NCBI GenBank assembly: GCA_014860115.1
Contig: JACZKK010000030.1
Coordinates: forward strand, 1-46,484
Source of the DNA: Ignavibacteriaceae bacterium
GTDB taxonomy: Bacteria; Bacteroidota; Ignavibacteria; Ignavibacteriales; Ignavibacteriaceae
Reading direction: 5' to 3'
Length of the DNA: 46,484 nt
Shown: positions 21,890 through 31,299 of the stretch, one piece after another
Layout of the letters: each line of letters starts with the position of its first letter
Position numbering within the stretch: position 1 is the first letter of the stretch
Program-made: the position numbers and the translations under genes
Notes under the pieces: generated by a model
Databases searched by the model: none
What the model saw: only the letters and a program-made list of their open reading frames with translations
Told to the model about the DNA's origin: nothing

Positions 21890-24484
21890 ATGTTAACCTC
21901 TCCCATTAGATCTCTGGCATTAGCAGGATTTCTTTCTCTTTTTGCTTTACAATTTTCTTTCAGCCAGGTTATTTTCAGAGAAGTCCCGGATTATAAAATC
22001 CGACTGACGGACTCACTCTTTTTTGATATTTCTCAAACCCGTTCAGTAATTTCACTAAATGGAAAATGGACGGTTCAGCCTTTCGATGATGACAAAACAC
22101 AAAAAGTAACGATAAGTGTACCTTCAATATTTGAAGGTGAAGATGAATTAGTTTTTCAGAAGGAGTTTGAGCTTTCAAAAGCACAGATTACCGAAAACAC
22201 ATTAGAAATAGTTTTCTTCTCAATAAATTACACCGCAGATATTTCCCTCAACAACACAATCATTCACCGTCATAGTGGGGGTGAGTATCCTTTCAGAGTT
22301 TCTCTTCCCAGGGATATACTGCAAAGCGATAGAAAAAATGTTCTCTCAGTAAAATTGATTTATGAACTTAATTCAAAAAATTCAATACCTCAGAAGCAAA
22401 GATTCTTGTTTCCACAAAATTATGGTGGAATAATTGGTGATGTTTACATTCACCTTAAACCTGATTTTTATATTGCTAAAGAAAAGATAACAGCAACATT
22501 TTCTGCTGATTATAAAAACATTTCGCTTCAGGTTGAATCGCTCATAAAAAATAATAAGACAATATTAAACTATTCAGGCATAGAAAACCTGAATGATTAC
22601 TTCCTTTTGATTTCTATAGCCGATGCCGATGGAAATATTATTAAAGAATTGCCAGGATATAATTTTACTCTGGATAGAAATAAGGATATCTCTATTACAC
22701 AGAAGTTGAATTTGCCAGACTCAGTTTTATGGTCACCAGAAACTCACTCTTCATATATCCTCAAGCAGCAAATATTTAAATCGGACTCACTTATTGATAA
22801 TAAACAGAAGTTAATTTCATTATTTGAATTGAAATCTGATGAAGAATCAATTAAGCTCAACGGAAAGGACTACATTCTAAAGGGAGCAATTTACTATCCG
22901 GGTAGTGAAACCTATGGCAAATTGATTTCTTATGAGCAAATGGAAAAAGATATAAGTTTAATTAAAGAAGCCGGGTTTAACTCGGTGAGATTTGCCAAGA
23001 GCACTATCCATCCCTTCTATCTTAGTCTATGTGACAAGTATGGATTGTTTGCTTTTCTTGAAGTGCCGATAAACGGAGTGCCGAAGGGAATTGCTGAAGA
23101 TGAAAGTTTCATCAGCAGAAGCAGCGAATTTCTATACAACTATATTTCATTTTACGGAGAATATTCTTCCTTTGCTGCAATCGGGTTCGGCGGAACGTAC
23201 CTTCCGGAGCTTGAAGAACATATTTCATTAATTTCAATTCTTGCTAAAGCAACAAAAGAAAAAAGTAATCTGCTTACTTATGCATCATTCTCAGGTTGTA
23301 ATATTCAGAGTATAGAGAATCTTGATCTTTATGGGCTTGAGTTTATGAAGGAGAGTGCATCAAGCTCGGATGAAAAATTCAAAGAATTGCAAAATAATTT
23401 TGGCATAGGAAAAATCTTTTTTTCATCTGTTACATATCCAGTTTACATCGGTGGCACAGATGGATATTTGAATGAGTATTCATTTGAAGCACAGGCAAAA
23501 TACTATGAAGAGTTTTTCGATTACGTTTCTCAAACCAAAGCACCGGCATTTTTTATCAACTCTTTCAATGATTACTTCGGGGATTATTCTTCCTTCATTT
23601 GCAGCAGCAGTGACAGAAATTTATATCGTATCGGTTTAATGGATGAATCCAGAAGTAAAAACAGGATTAGTTATAAAGTTGTTTACTCAAAGCTTAATAA
23701 TCTTGAGAAGGTAACAATCCCTATCGGCAGTAAAAAAGATGACTCACCGATGGTCTTTATAATTTTTGGTTTGCTTCTAGCTATCTTCATGGGAGTGCTG
23801 GTAAATTCAGGCAGAAAGTTTCGTGATGATGCATCGAGAGCACTGCTGCGTCCTTATAACTTTTTTTCGGATATCCGGGATCAAAGAATAATATCTGCTG
23901 CTCATACTACTTTACTTGGATTGATCATTGCCGCCGTAGTTGCGTTAATCATCAGTAACATTTTGTTCCATTTAAAGACCAGTCTTCTTTATGAACATTT
24001 TCTGCTTGCCTTTGCAAGTCCTTTGCTTATGAAAACAGCAAATTACCTCGCCTGGAATCCATTAATGTCATTGTTGTGGCTTACAGCTTTTAATATAGTT
24101 CTCTTTGTAATAATCTCATTGATTATAAAAATTGCTTCACTATTTGTGAAAACCAGAGTCTACATAATTAGTATTTACTTTACATTTATCTGGGCACTGC
24201 TTCCTGCTGTCCTGCTTATTCCTGTCGGAATTATTTTATACAGAGTGATGCTTGCTGGATCTATAAATCTATATATTTATCTGGGACTTTTCTTTGTTCA
24301 GTTGTGGGTTATTTACCGTCTTTTAAAAGGTATTCATGTATTATTTGATTCAAAACCGAGCACAGTTTATTTCTACAGTATCATATTTATTCTTGCGTTG
24401 ATTGGTTCAGTTTTATTTTATTTTGAACTGAAGCATTCAACTGTTCAATATCTGCTTTTTGCATTCAAGCATTTTAATATATAG
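21890..24484 (+). CDS. GH2-like exported domain fused to a multi-pass membrane domain
   Basis: The 864-residue protein begins with a signal sequence (SLALAGFLSLFALQFSFSQ). Residues to about 300 resemble the jelly-roll and immunoglobulin-like domains of glycoside hydrolase family 2 (ISLNGKWTVQPFDD, IFEGEDELVFQKEFEL). Then comes a GH2-type TIM barrel: GAIYYPGSETYGKLISYEQM, IKEAGFNSVRFAKSTIHPFYLSLCDKYGLFAFLEVP. Where GH2 enzymes have GNE with the acid/base Glu, this one reads AIGFGGTYLPE (about 430-440), so hydrolysis is doubtful. From residue 620 on there are about six membrane helices, the last five spaced like a Yip1-type membrane domain. The barrel should face the periplasm. It lies 12 bases before smc, with its own promoter. 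Possible roles are glycan binding or envelope organisation; function not assigned. Confidence 0.7.
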   Translation: MLTSPIRSLALAGFLSLFALQFSFSQVIFREVPDYKIRLTDSLFFDISQTRSVISLNGKWTVQPFDDDKTQKVTISVPSIFEGEDELVFQKEFELSKAQITENTLEIVFFSINYTADISLNNTIIHRHSGGEYPFRVSLPRDILQSDRKNVLSVKLIYELNSKNSIPQKQRFLFPQNYGGIIGDVYIHLKPDFYIAKEKITATFSADYKNISLQVESLIKNNKTILNYSGIENLNDYFLLISIADADGNIIKELPGYNFTLDRNKDISITQKLNLPDSVLWSPETHSSYILKQQIFKSDSLIDNKQKLISLFELKSDEESIKLNGKDYILKGAIYYPGSETYGKLISYEQMEKDISLIKEAGFNSVRFAKSTIHPFYLSLCDKYGLFAFLEVPINGVPKGIAEDESFISRSSEFLYNYISFYGEYSSFAAIGFGGTYLPELEEHISLISILAKATKEKSNLLTYASFSGCNIQSIENLDLYGLEFMKESASSSDEKFKELQNNFGIGKIFFSSVTYPVYIGGTDGYLNEYSFEAQAKYYEEFFDYVSQTKAPAFFINSFNDYFGDYSSFICSSSDRNLYRIGLMDESRSKNRISYKVVYSKLNNLEKVTIPIGSKKDDSPMVFIIFGLLLAIFMGVLVNSGRKFRDDASRALLRPYNFFSDIRDQRIISAAHTTLLGLIIAAVVALIISNILFHLKTSLLYEHFLLAFASPLLMKTANYLAWNPLMSLLWLTAFNIVLFVIISLIIKIASLFVKTRVYIISIYFTFIWALLPAVLLIPVGIILYRVMLAGSINLYIYLGLFFVQLWVIYRLLKGIHVLFDSKPSTVYFYSIIFILALIGSVLFYFELKHSTVQYLLFAFKHFNI

Positions 24485-24496
24485 TAGAGAAGAAGA

Positions 24497-27400
24497 TTGT
24501 ATTTATCGAAACTTGAAATAATTGGCTTTAAATCTTTCGCTCAAAAAACTCCGATAAATTTTCATCAGGGTGTAACTTCTATCGTTGGTCCGAATGGCTG
24601 CGGTAAAACCAATATTGTAGATGCCATCAGATGGTGTCTTGGTGAACAGAGAACAAGCACTTTACGAAGTGATAAAATGGAGAACGTTATCTTTAACGGA
24701 ACCTCCACACGCAAGCCGATGGGTATGGCTGAGGTCTCCTTAACAATTGAAAACACCAAAGGCATTCTTCCAATTGAATATACTGACGTTACAATCACCA
24801 GAAGAATTTTCCGTTCTGGTGAAAGCGAATATCTTCTTAACAAGAACATCTGTCGTCTGAAAGATATTACAAATCTTTTTATGGATACCGGAATTGGTGC
24901 AAATGCCTATTCAGTTATCGAGCTGAAAATGGTGGAAACAATTCTCAGCAGCAAAGCAGAAGAACGCCGCACAATGTTTGAGGAAGCAGCAGGTGTAAAC
25001 AAGTACAAATTAAGAAGAAGACTTGCCCTGCGAAAGCTTGAAGAAGTGATGAGCGATTTGACAAGAGTAAACGATATTGTAAGTGAAGTTGCTAAAAATG
25101 TAGCAAGTCTCGAGAGACAGGCGAAGAAAGCAGACAGATACAACCAATTATCTTCCGGGCTGAAGGAAATCGAGCTTGAGCTTGCTGAGAGAGAATATGC
25201 ATGGTTCCTGGATAAAACGGAAGAGATTATCCTCAGCAAAGTAGAAAATAATAAGAGGAAGAAACAGTACGAAGACGAAATGTCTTCTCTCTTGGAAAAA
25301 CTTGACGGGAATAGAAGAAAGATCGGAAATAATGAAAGTGAACTGAGAGCAAAACGGATTGAAGTTAGCAAGCTTACAGAAAATATTTATTTACTAAAGA
25401 GCGATATCTCTGTTTCAAAAGAGAGACAGAAATCAGTTAGCTCTAACATCGCCAAATACGAAAATGAAATTACAGAATTTAATAACCAGCTTGAGTCAAC
25501 AAAGAAAACTATTGAGCAGGCTCTTATCACTACGACTGTCATTACCAACGAAATTGATAAGAACAGGGAAATCAAAGATGACCTTAAGGTAAAAATTGAA
25601 AATGCTACTCAGCTGCTTGATGGAAAAAGGGCTGAAGTTAAAAAGCATTCAGAAATTATTGTCGCAGGTTTAAAGCAGGTAAGCGATAAGGAGAATGAAC
25701 TTCTAAACATTACCAGGTCGGTTGAAGAACGAAACAACCAGATTAACAAGCTTAACTCCCGTATTCTTAATTTGACAAGCGATGTGGCAAAAACCGTTGG
25801 ATTTATTGAGAGCCTGAAAGAAGAAAAAGAAAACGTCTCATCAAAACTAAATGAGGCGGAAGATAATTACGCACGAAAAGTTGAGGAGAAGGAAAAGCTT
25901 GAACAGGAGTTGAACGACTTTAAAACGAGAGAGCATGAATTGAATAGCATCTTAAATAGTCTTAACGATAAAATTTCTTTCATTCAAAATCTTGTTGATA
26001 ATCTCGAAGGAGTTTCGCTGGGCACCAAATCATTGCTCGAGTTAACAGGTTGGGCAAACGGTAAGGTAATACTTCTTGCAAACGCTGGCAATTCCTCCGA
26101 TGACCTTCGTCCCGCCGTTGAAGCTGCGCTAAGAAATAATGTTAACGATATTCTTATCTCATCTGTTGAAGAATTGAAAAAAGGAATTGAGCATCTCAAG
26201 AATAATAATCTCGGCAGGGCATCTTTTTATTTGAATCCGAATGGTGATAGCAGAACCGGACTGATTGAAAAGCTGCAAAAATATTTTTCATCCAGACAAA
26301 GGAAGAAAATTGAGGCTCACAGCGCTTTCAAATCCTGGGCATCATCAGCAGTGCAGGCAGAAGGTAATTGGGAAAATTTCTTCAATAAACTTTTAAACAA
26401 TACTGCAATTGTAAACGATTTGGATTCCGCCATTTTACTTTCTCAAAAATTTTCGGATTTCAGATTTGTTACTTTAGATGGTGATCTGGCCGAAGGAACA
26501 GGATTGATTGAAAGCGGTTCACCTGTGGCTGATGAATCATTATTCGGTAAAAGACAGCTTCTGCTGGAGATCAAAAAAGAAATTCCACTTAAGCAGAATG
26601 AACTTAACGAACTTTCTAAAAAAATATCTGAATATGAAACATCAATCAGCAAAATTGATCTAAAAGTTCTCTCTGACCAGGGCAGAATGCTTGTAAATGA
26701 TCTTGCTAATATTGATAAGCAAATATCACAGTTTGAATATGAGAAGAAAAAAGCAAATGATGAAACAGAAAAAACGCATCATCTCATAAAGGATGTAGCG
26801 GCAGAATCAAACAAGCTGGATAATGATAAAATTTTGATCGGCGAACAGTTATCTGAACTTCAAAAGCAAAAGTCACTTGCCGAATCGCAGTTGCAGACTC
26901 TTGAAGATGAAAACAAAAATGCCGAGGTTCATTTTAACCAGTTAATAGCTGAAAAAAATGAAATTAAGGTTGGGCTGGAAAGAAAACTTGGTGAGGCACG
27001 AAACCTTCAGAATACAATAACCCGGTCAGAAGAGAATATTCAGAATATTAATAACTCCATAATTTCCAGAAAAGATGATATAGAGTTTGCCCGAAAAGAA
27101 GTTTCTGAAATTGATAATCAGATAGAGAAGCATGAGTCTGAAGTTGGTGAATTGGAAAATGCAAAGAAATATTCTGTAGAAGAGCTTGAAAAGGTTGAGA
27201 AAGATTATGAACTATTAAAGTCGGAAGGCTCTTCAATTGAAGCAGCTATAAATGAAATAAGAACAGAAAAAGATAGTATACTTGATGCTAACAGGGATCT
27301 TGAAATAAAGCTTACCGAATATGAAATTAAAAAGAATGGTTTGATTGAACATATAAACGAAGAATATTCTCTAAAAATTGAACGAAAGAAATTTGATGAT

Positions 27401-28084
27401 AATGAGTCATTCGATTTTGAAACTCATAAAGCAGAAGTTCACGACCTGAGACAGAAAATCCGGAATCTTGGCCCGATAAATTTACTTGCTTATTCTGAAT
27501 TTGAAGAGGAGAGAGACAGGCTTGAATTTCTTAATAAGCAGCGTGATGATCTTGTTGAATCTGAAAAAGATATCGTCAAGACAATTGAAGAAATAAATCT
27601 AACGGCTCAATCAAAATTTGCAGAGACATTTAACCAGATCAGAGAAAATTTTATTAGAGTATTCAGGTCTTTGTTTGACCCGGGTGATGAAGCAGATTTA
27701 AGATTGGAAGAAGGAGCCGACCCTCTGGAAGGAAAGATAGAGATAATCGCAAAGCCTAAAGGCAAACGTCCTACTTCTATTGAACTATTATCGGGAGGGG
27801 AAAAAACTTTAACGGCAATCGCATTGTTGTTTGCAATTTACCTGGTTAAACCGAGTCCGTTCTGTATTCTTGATGAAATTGATGCACCACTTGATGATGC
27901 AAATATTGACAGGTTTACAAGATTGATTAAGGAGTTCAGTCTGAATACTCAGTTCATTGTTGTTACTCATAACAAGAGAACGATGGAAGCAGCAGAAACT
28001 CTATACGGAGTTACGATGCAGGAAGAGGGGGTTTCCAAATTAGTAAGTGTCCATTTTAATGAAGACATAAAGGTTGTTGCGTAG
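24497..28084 (+). CDS. smc: chromosome segregation protein SMC
   Basis: ATPase that loads on the chromosome and organises it for segregation, normally with ScpA and ScpB. The 1195-residue product has the full plan: N-terminal Walker A GPNGCGKTNIVDAIRW (residues 31-46), a long coiled coil, a hinge around 510-640 (ELTGWANGKVILLANAG), a second coiled coil, then the ABC signature LLSGGEKTLTAIALLFAIYL near 1097 and Walker B PFCILDEIDAPLDDANIDRF. The start is TTG 24497 after GAGAAGAAG; MYLSKLEIIGFKSF is the standard SMC beginning. scpA and scpB are not in the window. Followed after 52 bases by a HAD phosphatase gene. Confidence 0.97.
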   Translation: MYLSKLEIIGFKSFAQKTPINFHQGVTSIVGPNGCGKTNIVDAIRWCLGEQRTSTLRSDKMENVIFNGTSTRKPMGMAEVSLTIENTKGILPIEYTDVTITRRIFRSGESEYLLNKNICRLKDITNLFMDTGIGANAYSVIELKMVETILSSKAEERRTMFEEAAGVNKYKLRRRLALRKLEEVMSDLTRVNDIVSEVAKNVASLERQAKKADRYNQLSSGLKEIELELAEREYAWFLDKTEEIILSKVENNKRKKQYEDEMSSLLEKLDGNRRKIGNNESELRAKRIEVSKLTENIYLLKSDISVSKERQKSVSSNIAKYENEITEFNNQLESTKKTIEQALITTTVITNEIDKNREIKDDLKVKIENATQLLDGKRAEVKKHSEIIVAGLKQVSDKENELLNITRSVEERNNQINKLNSRILNLTSDVAKTVGFIESLKEEKENVSSKLNEAEDNYARKVEEKEKLEQELNDFKTREHELNSILNSLNDKISFIQNLVDNLEGVSLGTKSLLELTGWANGKVILLANAGNSSDDLRPAVEAALRNNVNDILISSVEELKKGIEHLKNNNLGRASFYLNPNGDSRTGLIEKLQKYFSSRQRKKIEAHSAFKSWASSAVQAEGNWENFFNKLLNNTAIVNDLDSAILLSQKFSDFRFVTLDGDLAEGTGLIESGSPVADESLFGKRQLLLEIKKEIPLKQNELNELSKKISEYETSISKIDLKVLSDQGRMLVNDLANIDKQISQFEYEKKKANDETEKTHHLIKDVAAESNKLDNDKILIGEQLSELQKQKSLAESQLQTLEDENKNAEVHFNQLIAEKNEIKVGLERKLGEARNLQNTITRSEENIQNINNSIISRKDDIEFARKEVSEIDNQIEKHESEVGELENAKKYSVEELEKVEKDYELLKSEGSSIEAAINEIRTEKDSILDANRDLEIKLTEYEIKKNGLIEHINEEYSLKIERKKFDDNESFDFETHKAEVHDLRQKIRNLGPINLLAYSEFEEERDRLEFLNKQRDDLVESEKDIVKTIEEINLTAQSKFAETFNQIRENFIRVFRSLFDPGDEADLRLEEGADPLEGKIEIIAKPKGKRPTSIELLSGGEKTLTAIALLFAIYLVKPSPFCILDEIDAPLDDANIDRFTRLIKEFSLNTQFIVVTHNKRTMEAAETLYGVTMQEEGVSKLVSVHFNEDIKVVA

Positions 28085-28136
28085 TTAGCAGATTAAAATA
28101 CAATAGTTCAGCTCATCATTTCAAAAATTTAATCCG

Positions 28137-28871
28137 TTGTTAAATCCATTGGCAGAAAAGCAATTTAAAATATTTTTAGACTTCGATGGAACGATTACAA
28201 AGAATGATGTTGGAGAAGAAATATTTACAAAAATTCTCGACGAAAATATCGTAAAGAAAATAGTTAAAGATCTGCTGACTGATAAAATATCTTCAAGAGA
28301 ATGCTGGGAGAGTTTGTGCGGGTCTGCATTGATAAAAGATAAAAATGAATTTGATAACTTTATTCTTTCCCAGGAAATCGAACCAACACTGCATCATTTT
28401 GTTGAATACTGTGAAAATAACAGATTTCAATTATTTGTTTTGAGTGATGGCTTCGATTACTATTTAGAAAAAATTCTGAAGAGAGAAAACCTTAGTCATC
28501 TGAATGTATTCAGCAACAAATTAATTCTGAACGATGACGGAAAGCTGATTCCTTCATTCCCTTATTACAATGCTGATTGCAGAAGTTCAGCAAATTGTAA
28601 GAGAAATCATATTATTGAAAACAGCGACGAAGATGAATTTACAATTTTCATCGGTGACGGTAATTCAGATATTGATGCAATCCAGTACGTGGATTTCATT
28701 TTTGCCAAGGATGATCTCTTGAAGTATTGTGAAGTTCAAAGGATTACATATTTCCGCTTCAAGAATTTTGATGATGTGATTTTACGAATGAATGAGCTTC
28801 TATCAAAGAAAAGGCTGAAGAAGAGACATCAGGCTGAGCTAAAAAGGCGCGAAGCGTTTACAATCGAATAA
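28137..28871 (+). CDS. HAD-superfamily phosphatase, MtnX/phosphoserine-phosphatase-like
   Basis: A 244-residue soluble phosphatase. Motif I is FLDFDGTITKND (Asp15 nucleophile, Asp17 acid); LFVLSDGFDYYLEKIL is motif II; FTIFIGDGNSDIDAIQYVDFIFAK is motif III. The helical cap between motifs I and II is the type found in the HAD-IB branch. ADCRSSANCKRNHII resembles the Cys-rich Lys motif of 2-hydroxy-3-keto-5-methylthiopentenyl-1-phosphate phosphatase (MtnX), but no other methionine-salvage gene lies nearby, so a phosphoserine or other small-molecule substrate is equally possible. TTG 28137 is the listed start; TTG 28149 would also do, and neither has a clear Shine-Dalgarno. Confidence 0.8.
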   Translation: MLNPLAEKQFKIFLDFDGTITKNDVGEEIFTKILDENIVKKIVKDLLTDKISSRECWESLCGSALIKDKNEFDNFILSQEIEPTLHHFVEYCENNRFQLFVLSDGFDYYLEKILKRENLSHLNVFSNKLILNDDGKLIPSFPYYNADCRSSANCKRNHIIENSDEDEFTIFIGDGNSDIDAIQYVDFIFAKDDLLKYCEVQRITYFRFKNFDDVILRMNELLSKKRLKKRHQAELKRREAFTIE

Positions 28872-28902
28872 TAAATTATTTTAAATAGATTTCAAATAAT
28901 TA

Positions 28903-29487
28903 ATGAACAACATTTCATCCATCGCATTTAAGTATAGAAGCTATACTCCAATTCCGTTTCTTATTTTGATGTTGATTTTTCAGAAATCAACTCCACTGAC
29001 ATTATTAATTGGTTTTGCCGTTGCTTTGATTGGCGAGTTGATAAGATTTTGGGGAGTAAGCTGGGCAGGAAGCGAAACAAGAACAACAGGCGGAGTCGGA
29101 GGAACATTCCTGATCATCAGCGGACCTTTTGCTTATGTCCGCAATCCGCTATATGTCGGTAACATAATGCTTTATCTCGGTCTCGGAATTATGTCGTTTG
29201 CATTGTTTCCTTATCTGCAGATAGTTGCAATTTTATTCTTTCTTGTTCAGTACTATTTTATAGTCAGGGAAGAAGAAAAATATCTCCTGGAAAAATTTAA
29301 AGATGACTATAGGGATTACTGCAAAAACGTCCCCGCATTTTTACCAAGACTTTTCCCTTATAAAAATTCAATTATTGTTCAACCTCCTCGTAATCCAAAA
29401 GCAGGATTTCGCTCCGAGAAAAGAAGTCTTCAGGCGTTTTTTGGTATTTCACTGCTGCTGATTATTCTCTGGCTTATCAGGAGCTGA
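28903..29487 (+). CDS. isoprenylcysteine carboxyl methyltransferase-family membrane protein
   Basis: A 194-residue integral membrane protein with about four or five hydrophobic segments. The C-terminal block SGPFAYVRNPLYVGNIMLYLGLGI followed by REEEKYLLEKFKDDYRDYCKNVPAFLP is the SAM-binding signature of the ICMT / phospholipid methyltransferase (PEMT) superfamily: the RNPxY motif, the double Glu and the DYxxYxxxVPxFLP tail. Bacterial members usually methylate membrane lipids or small lipophilic substrates; none is certain here. It is placed between a phosphatase and lpxB (five bases to the lpxB start), so an envelope-lipid substrate is plausible. Confidence 0.82.
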   Translation: MNNISSIAFKYRSYTPIPFLILMLIFQKSTPLTLLIGFAVALIGELIRFWGVSWAGSETRTTGGVGGTFLIISGPFAYVRNPLYVGNIMLYLGLGIMSFALFPYLQIVAILFFLVQYYFIVREEEKYLLEKFKDDYRDYCKNVPAFLPRLFPYKNSIIVQPPRNPKAGFRSEKRSLQAFFGISLLLIILWLIRS

Positions 29488-29492
29488 TAGCC

Positions 29493-30647
29493 TTGAGCGC
29501 TTCAAAAAATAAACTGATGATTATTACCGGCGAGGTTTCAGGTGATTTGATCGGTGCATCATTGATAAGGGAACTAAAATCTCTCAAACCTGATTTAAAG
29601 ATAACTGGTATCGGTGGTGATCGAATGCGTTCTGAAGGTATGGATCTGATTTATCATACCGATAAAATGGCTTTTCTCGGATTTGTTGAAGTGGTAAAGC
29701 ATATACCATTCATCCGAAAGGTTCAGAAAAAGCTCATTGATGTAATAAAGAAAGAGGAAATTAATTGTGTAGTACTTATTGATTACCCCGGCTTTAATCT
29801 CAGCATTGCAAAAAAATTAAAACCGCTTGGAGTAAAAATTATTTATTATGTCTCACCTCAGTTATGGGCATGGGCAAAGGGAAGAGTAAAAAAAGTCAGG
29901 AAGCTTGTTGACAAAATGCTCGTCGTCTTTCCTTTTGAAGTAGAGTTTTATCGGAAGGAAAGCGTTAACGTTGAATATGTTGGTCATCCTTTAGTTGAAC
30001 GAATTAGTCAACACAAATTTTTAAGCAGGGATGAGTTCTTCTCAAAATTTAATCTTGAAAAAGAAAAGGAAATCCTTTTGGTGATGCCGGGAAGCCGCAA
30101 GCAGGAAGTAAAAGAAATTTTCCCTGAAGTGATAAAGGCCGCAGATAAGCTTGCATTTCAATTTAATTTGCAGGTTGTTGTTGCTCGCTCAAAAAATATT
30201 GACGAGAAATATCTTCAACAGGATAATAATTCAGGAAAATTCATAACTATTGAAGATCATAATTATGAATTGATGAATTACTCGCATTTTGGTATCATAA
30301 AGTCAGGAACTTCAACACTTGAAGCAGGATATTTCGCTTTGCCGATGATGGTAGTTTATAAAACTAATCCGCTTACATATATGATTGGAAAGCAGCTTGT
30401 GAAACTGGATAGGATTGGAATGGTTAATATTTTACTTGATGAAATGGTCGTACCGGAATTAATTCAGAACGAAGCAAACTCGGTAAATATTTTTGGTAGA
30501 GCTTCAAAAATTTTGTCTGATGAGAAATCTTACGAAATTATGAAACATAAACTTGGAAGTGTCAAAGAAAAACTTGGCAGCGAAGGAGCTTCTAACAGAG
30601 CTGCAAGATCAATTTGGGAAATTCTTAATGAGTCTGAAAAAATCTAA
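29493..30647 (+). CDS. lpxB: lipid-A-disaccharide synthase
   Basis: Glycosyltransferase that condenses UDP-2,3-diacylglucosamine with lipid X to give the lipid A disaccharide, at the inner face of the cytoplasmic membrane. The 384-residue product has the family marks: IITGEVSGDLIGASLIREL, ITGIGGDRMRSEGMDL, VLIDYPGFNLSIAKKLK, YYVSPQLWAWAKGRVKKVRK, VEYVGHPLVERI, LLVMPGSRKQEVKEIFP, and SGTSTLEAGYFALPMMVVYKTNPLT. The start is TTG 29493. Its 3' end overlaps the start of the LPLAT gene by 20 bases, and lpxK follows, forming a lipid A cluster. Confidence 0.96.
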   Translation: MSASKNKLMIITGEVSGDLIGASLIRELKSLKPDLKITGIGGDRMRSEGMDLIYHTDKMAFLGFVEVVKHIPFIRKVQKKLIDVIKKEEINCVVLIDYPGFNLSIAKKLKPLGVKIIYYVSPQLWAWAKGRVKKVRKLVDKMLVVFPFEVEFYRKESVNVEYVGHPLVERISQHKFLSRDEFFSKFNLEKEKEILLVMPGSRKQEVKEIFPEVIKAADKLAFQFNLQVVVARSKNIDEKYLQQDNNSGKFITIEDHNYELMNYSHFGIIKSGTSTLEAGYFALPMMVVYKTNPLTYMIGKQLVKLDRIGMVNILLDEMVVPELIQNEANSVNIFGRASKILSDEKSYEIMKHKLGSVKEKLGSEGASNRAARSIWEILNESEKI

Positions 30648-31299
30648 ACAAAACATTCTCAGATTTTTAGGAGATCACTTCCTGTATTATGGAATAACAG
30701 CTCTTTGTAAAAGTTTAAAAATTGAAAAAGAGAATTTTACAGTCATTGAAAATCTCTACTCAAAAAATCAAAATTATGTTTTAGCATTTTGGCACGGGAC
30801 TATGCTGCTGCCATGGTATTTGCACGGAGCTCCAAACTTTGCTGCCTTAACAAGCAAAAGTAGAGACGGTGATCTTCTTGCAAAGGTATTGAAAAAATGG
30901 AAATACCAGGTTGTTCGAGGTTCCAGCAGTACTGGTGGTGATGTTGCACTCGGGATTATGGTTGATTATGCACGGAATAAATATTCAATCGCCATTACTC
31001 CTGATGGCCCAAGAGGACCGAGGCATAAATTTAAAGCAGGTGCAGTGGTTACGGCAAAGAAAACACATATTCCAGTGGTGCTTACAGGTGTTGCTTTCAA
31101 ACGAAAAAAAATATTAAGCAACTGGGACAAATTTGAAATACCATATTTCTTCACAACTGCGAAGGTAGTTTATTCAGATCCGATTTATGTTGATAACAAT
31201 CTCACTTATGAAGAAACTTCTGCTATTATTTCTAAATGCAATGAAGAGTTGAATAAGCTTCAGCAGAAGGCACAGATATTTAATCTTAATTTAAAATGA
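30628..31299 (+). CDS. DUF374-type lysophospholipid acyltransferase (LPLAT family)
   Basis: A 223-residue acyltransferase-fold protein. LAFWHGTMLLPWYL holds the catalytic-type His, ALTSKSRDGDLLAKVLKKWKYQVVRGSSSTGG is the DUF374 core, and ITPDGPRGPRHKFKAGAV is the substrate-binding block. Members lie beside lipid A genes and are thought to add acyl chains to lipid A or a related lipid, in the place of LpxL/LpxM; this is inferred, not known for this one. I start at ATG 30628, which begins with a basic then hydrophobic segment and overlaps lpxB by 20 bases; a frame extended to 30553 would overlap lpxB by about 95 bases with no added conserved sequence. It overlaps lpxK by four bases. Confidence 0.85.
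   Translation: MSLKKSKQNILRFLGDHFLYYGITALCKSLKIEKENFTVIENLYSKNQNYVLAFWHGTMLLPWYLHGAPNFAALTSKSRDGDLLAKVLKKWKYQVVRGSSSTGGDVALGIMVDYARNKYSIAITPDGPRGPRHKFKAGAVVTAKKTHIPVVLTGVAFKRKKILSNWDKFEIPYFFTTAKVVYSDPIYVDNNLTYEETSAIISKCNEELNKLQQKAQIFNLNLK

Noticed and set aside
24907-25371. 154-residue minus-strand open frame rich in Ser and Leu
   Set aside because: Mirror of the smc coiled coil (Glu/Lys/Arg codons read in reverse).
30553-31299. 248-residue version of the LPLAT gene
   Set aside because: The extension lies wholly within lpxB and adds no family sequence; ATG 30628 fits the coupling.
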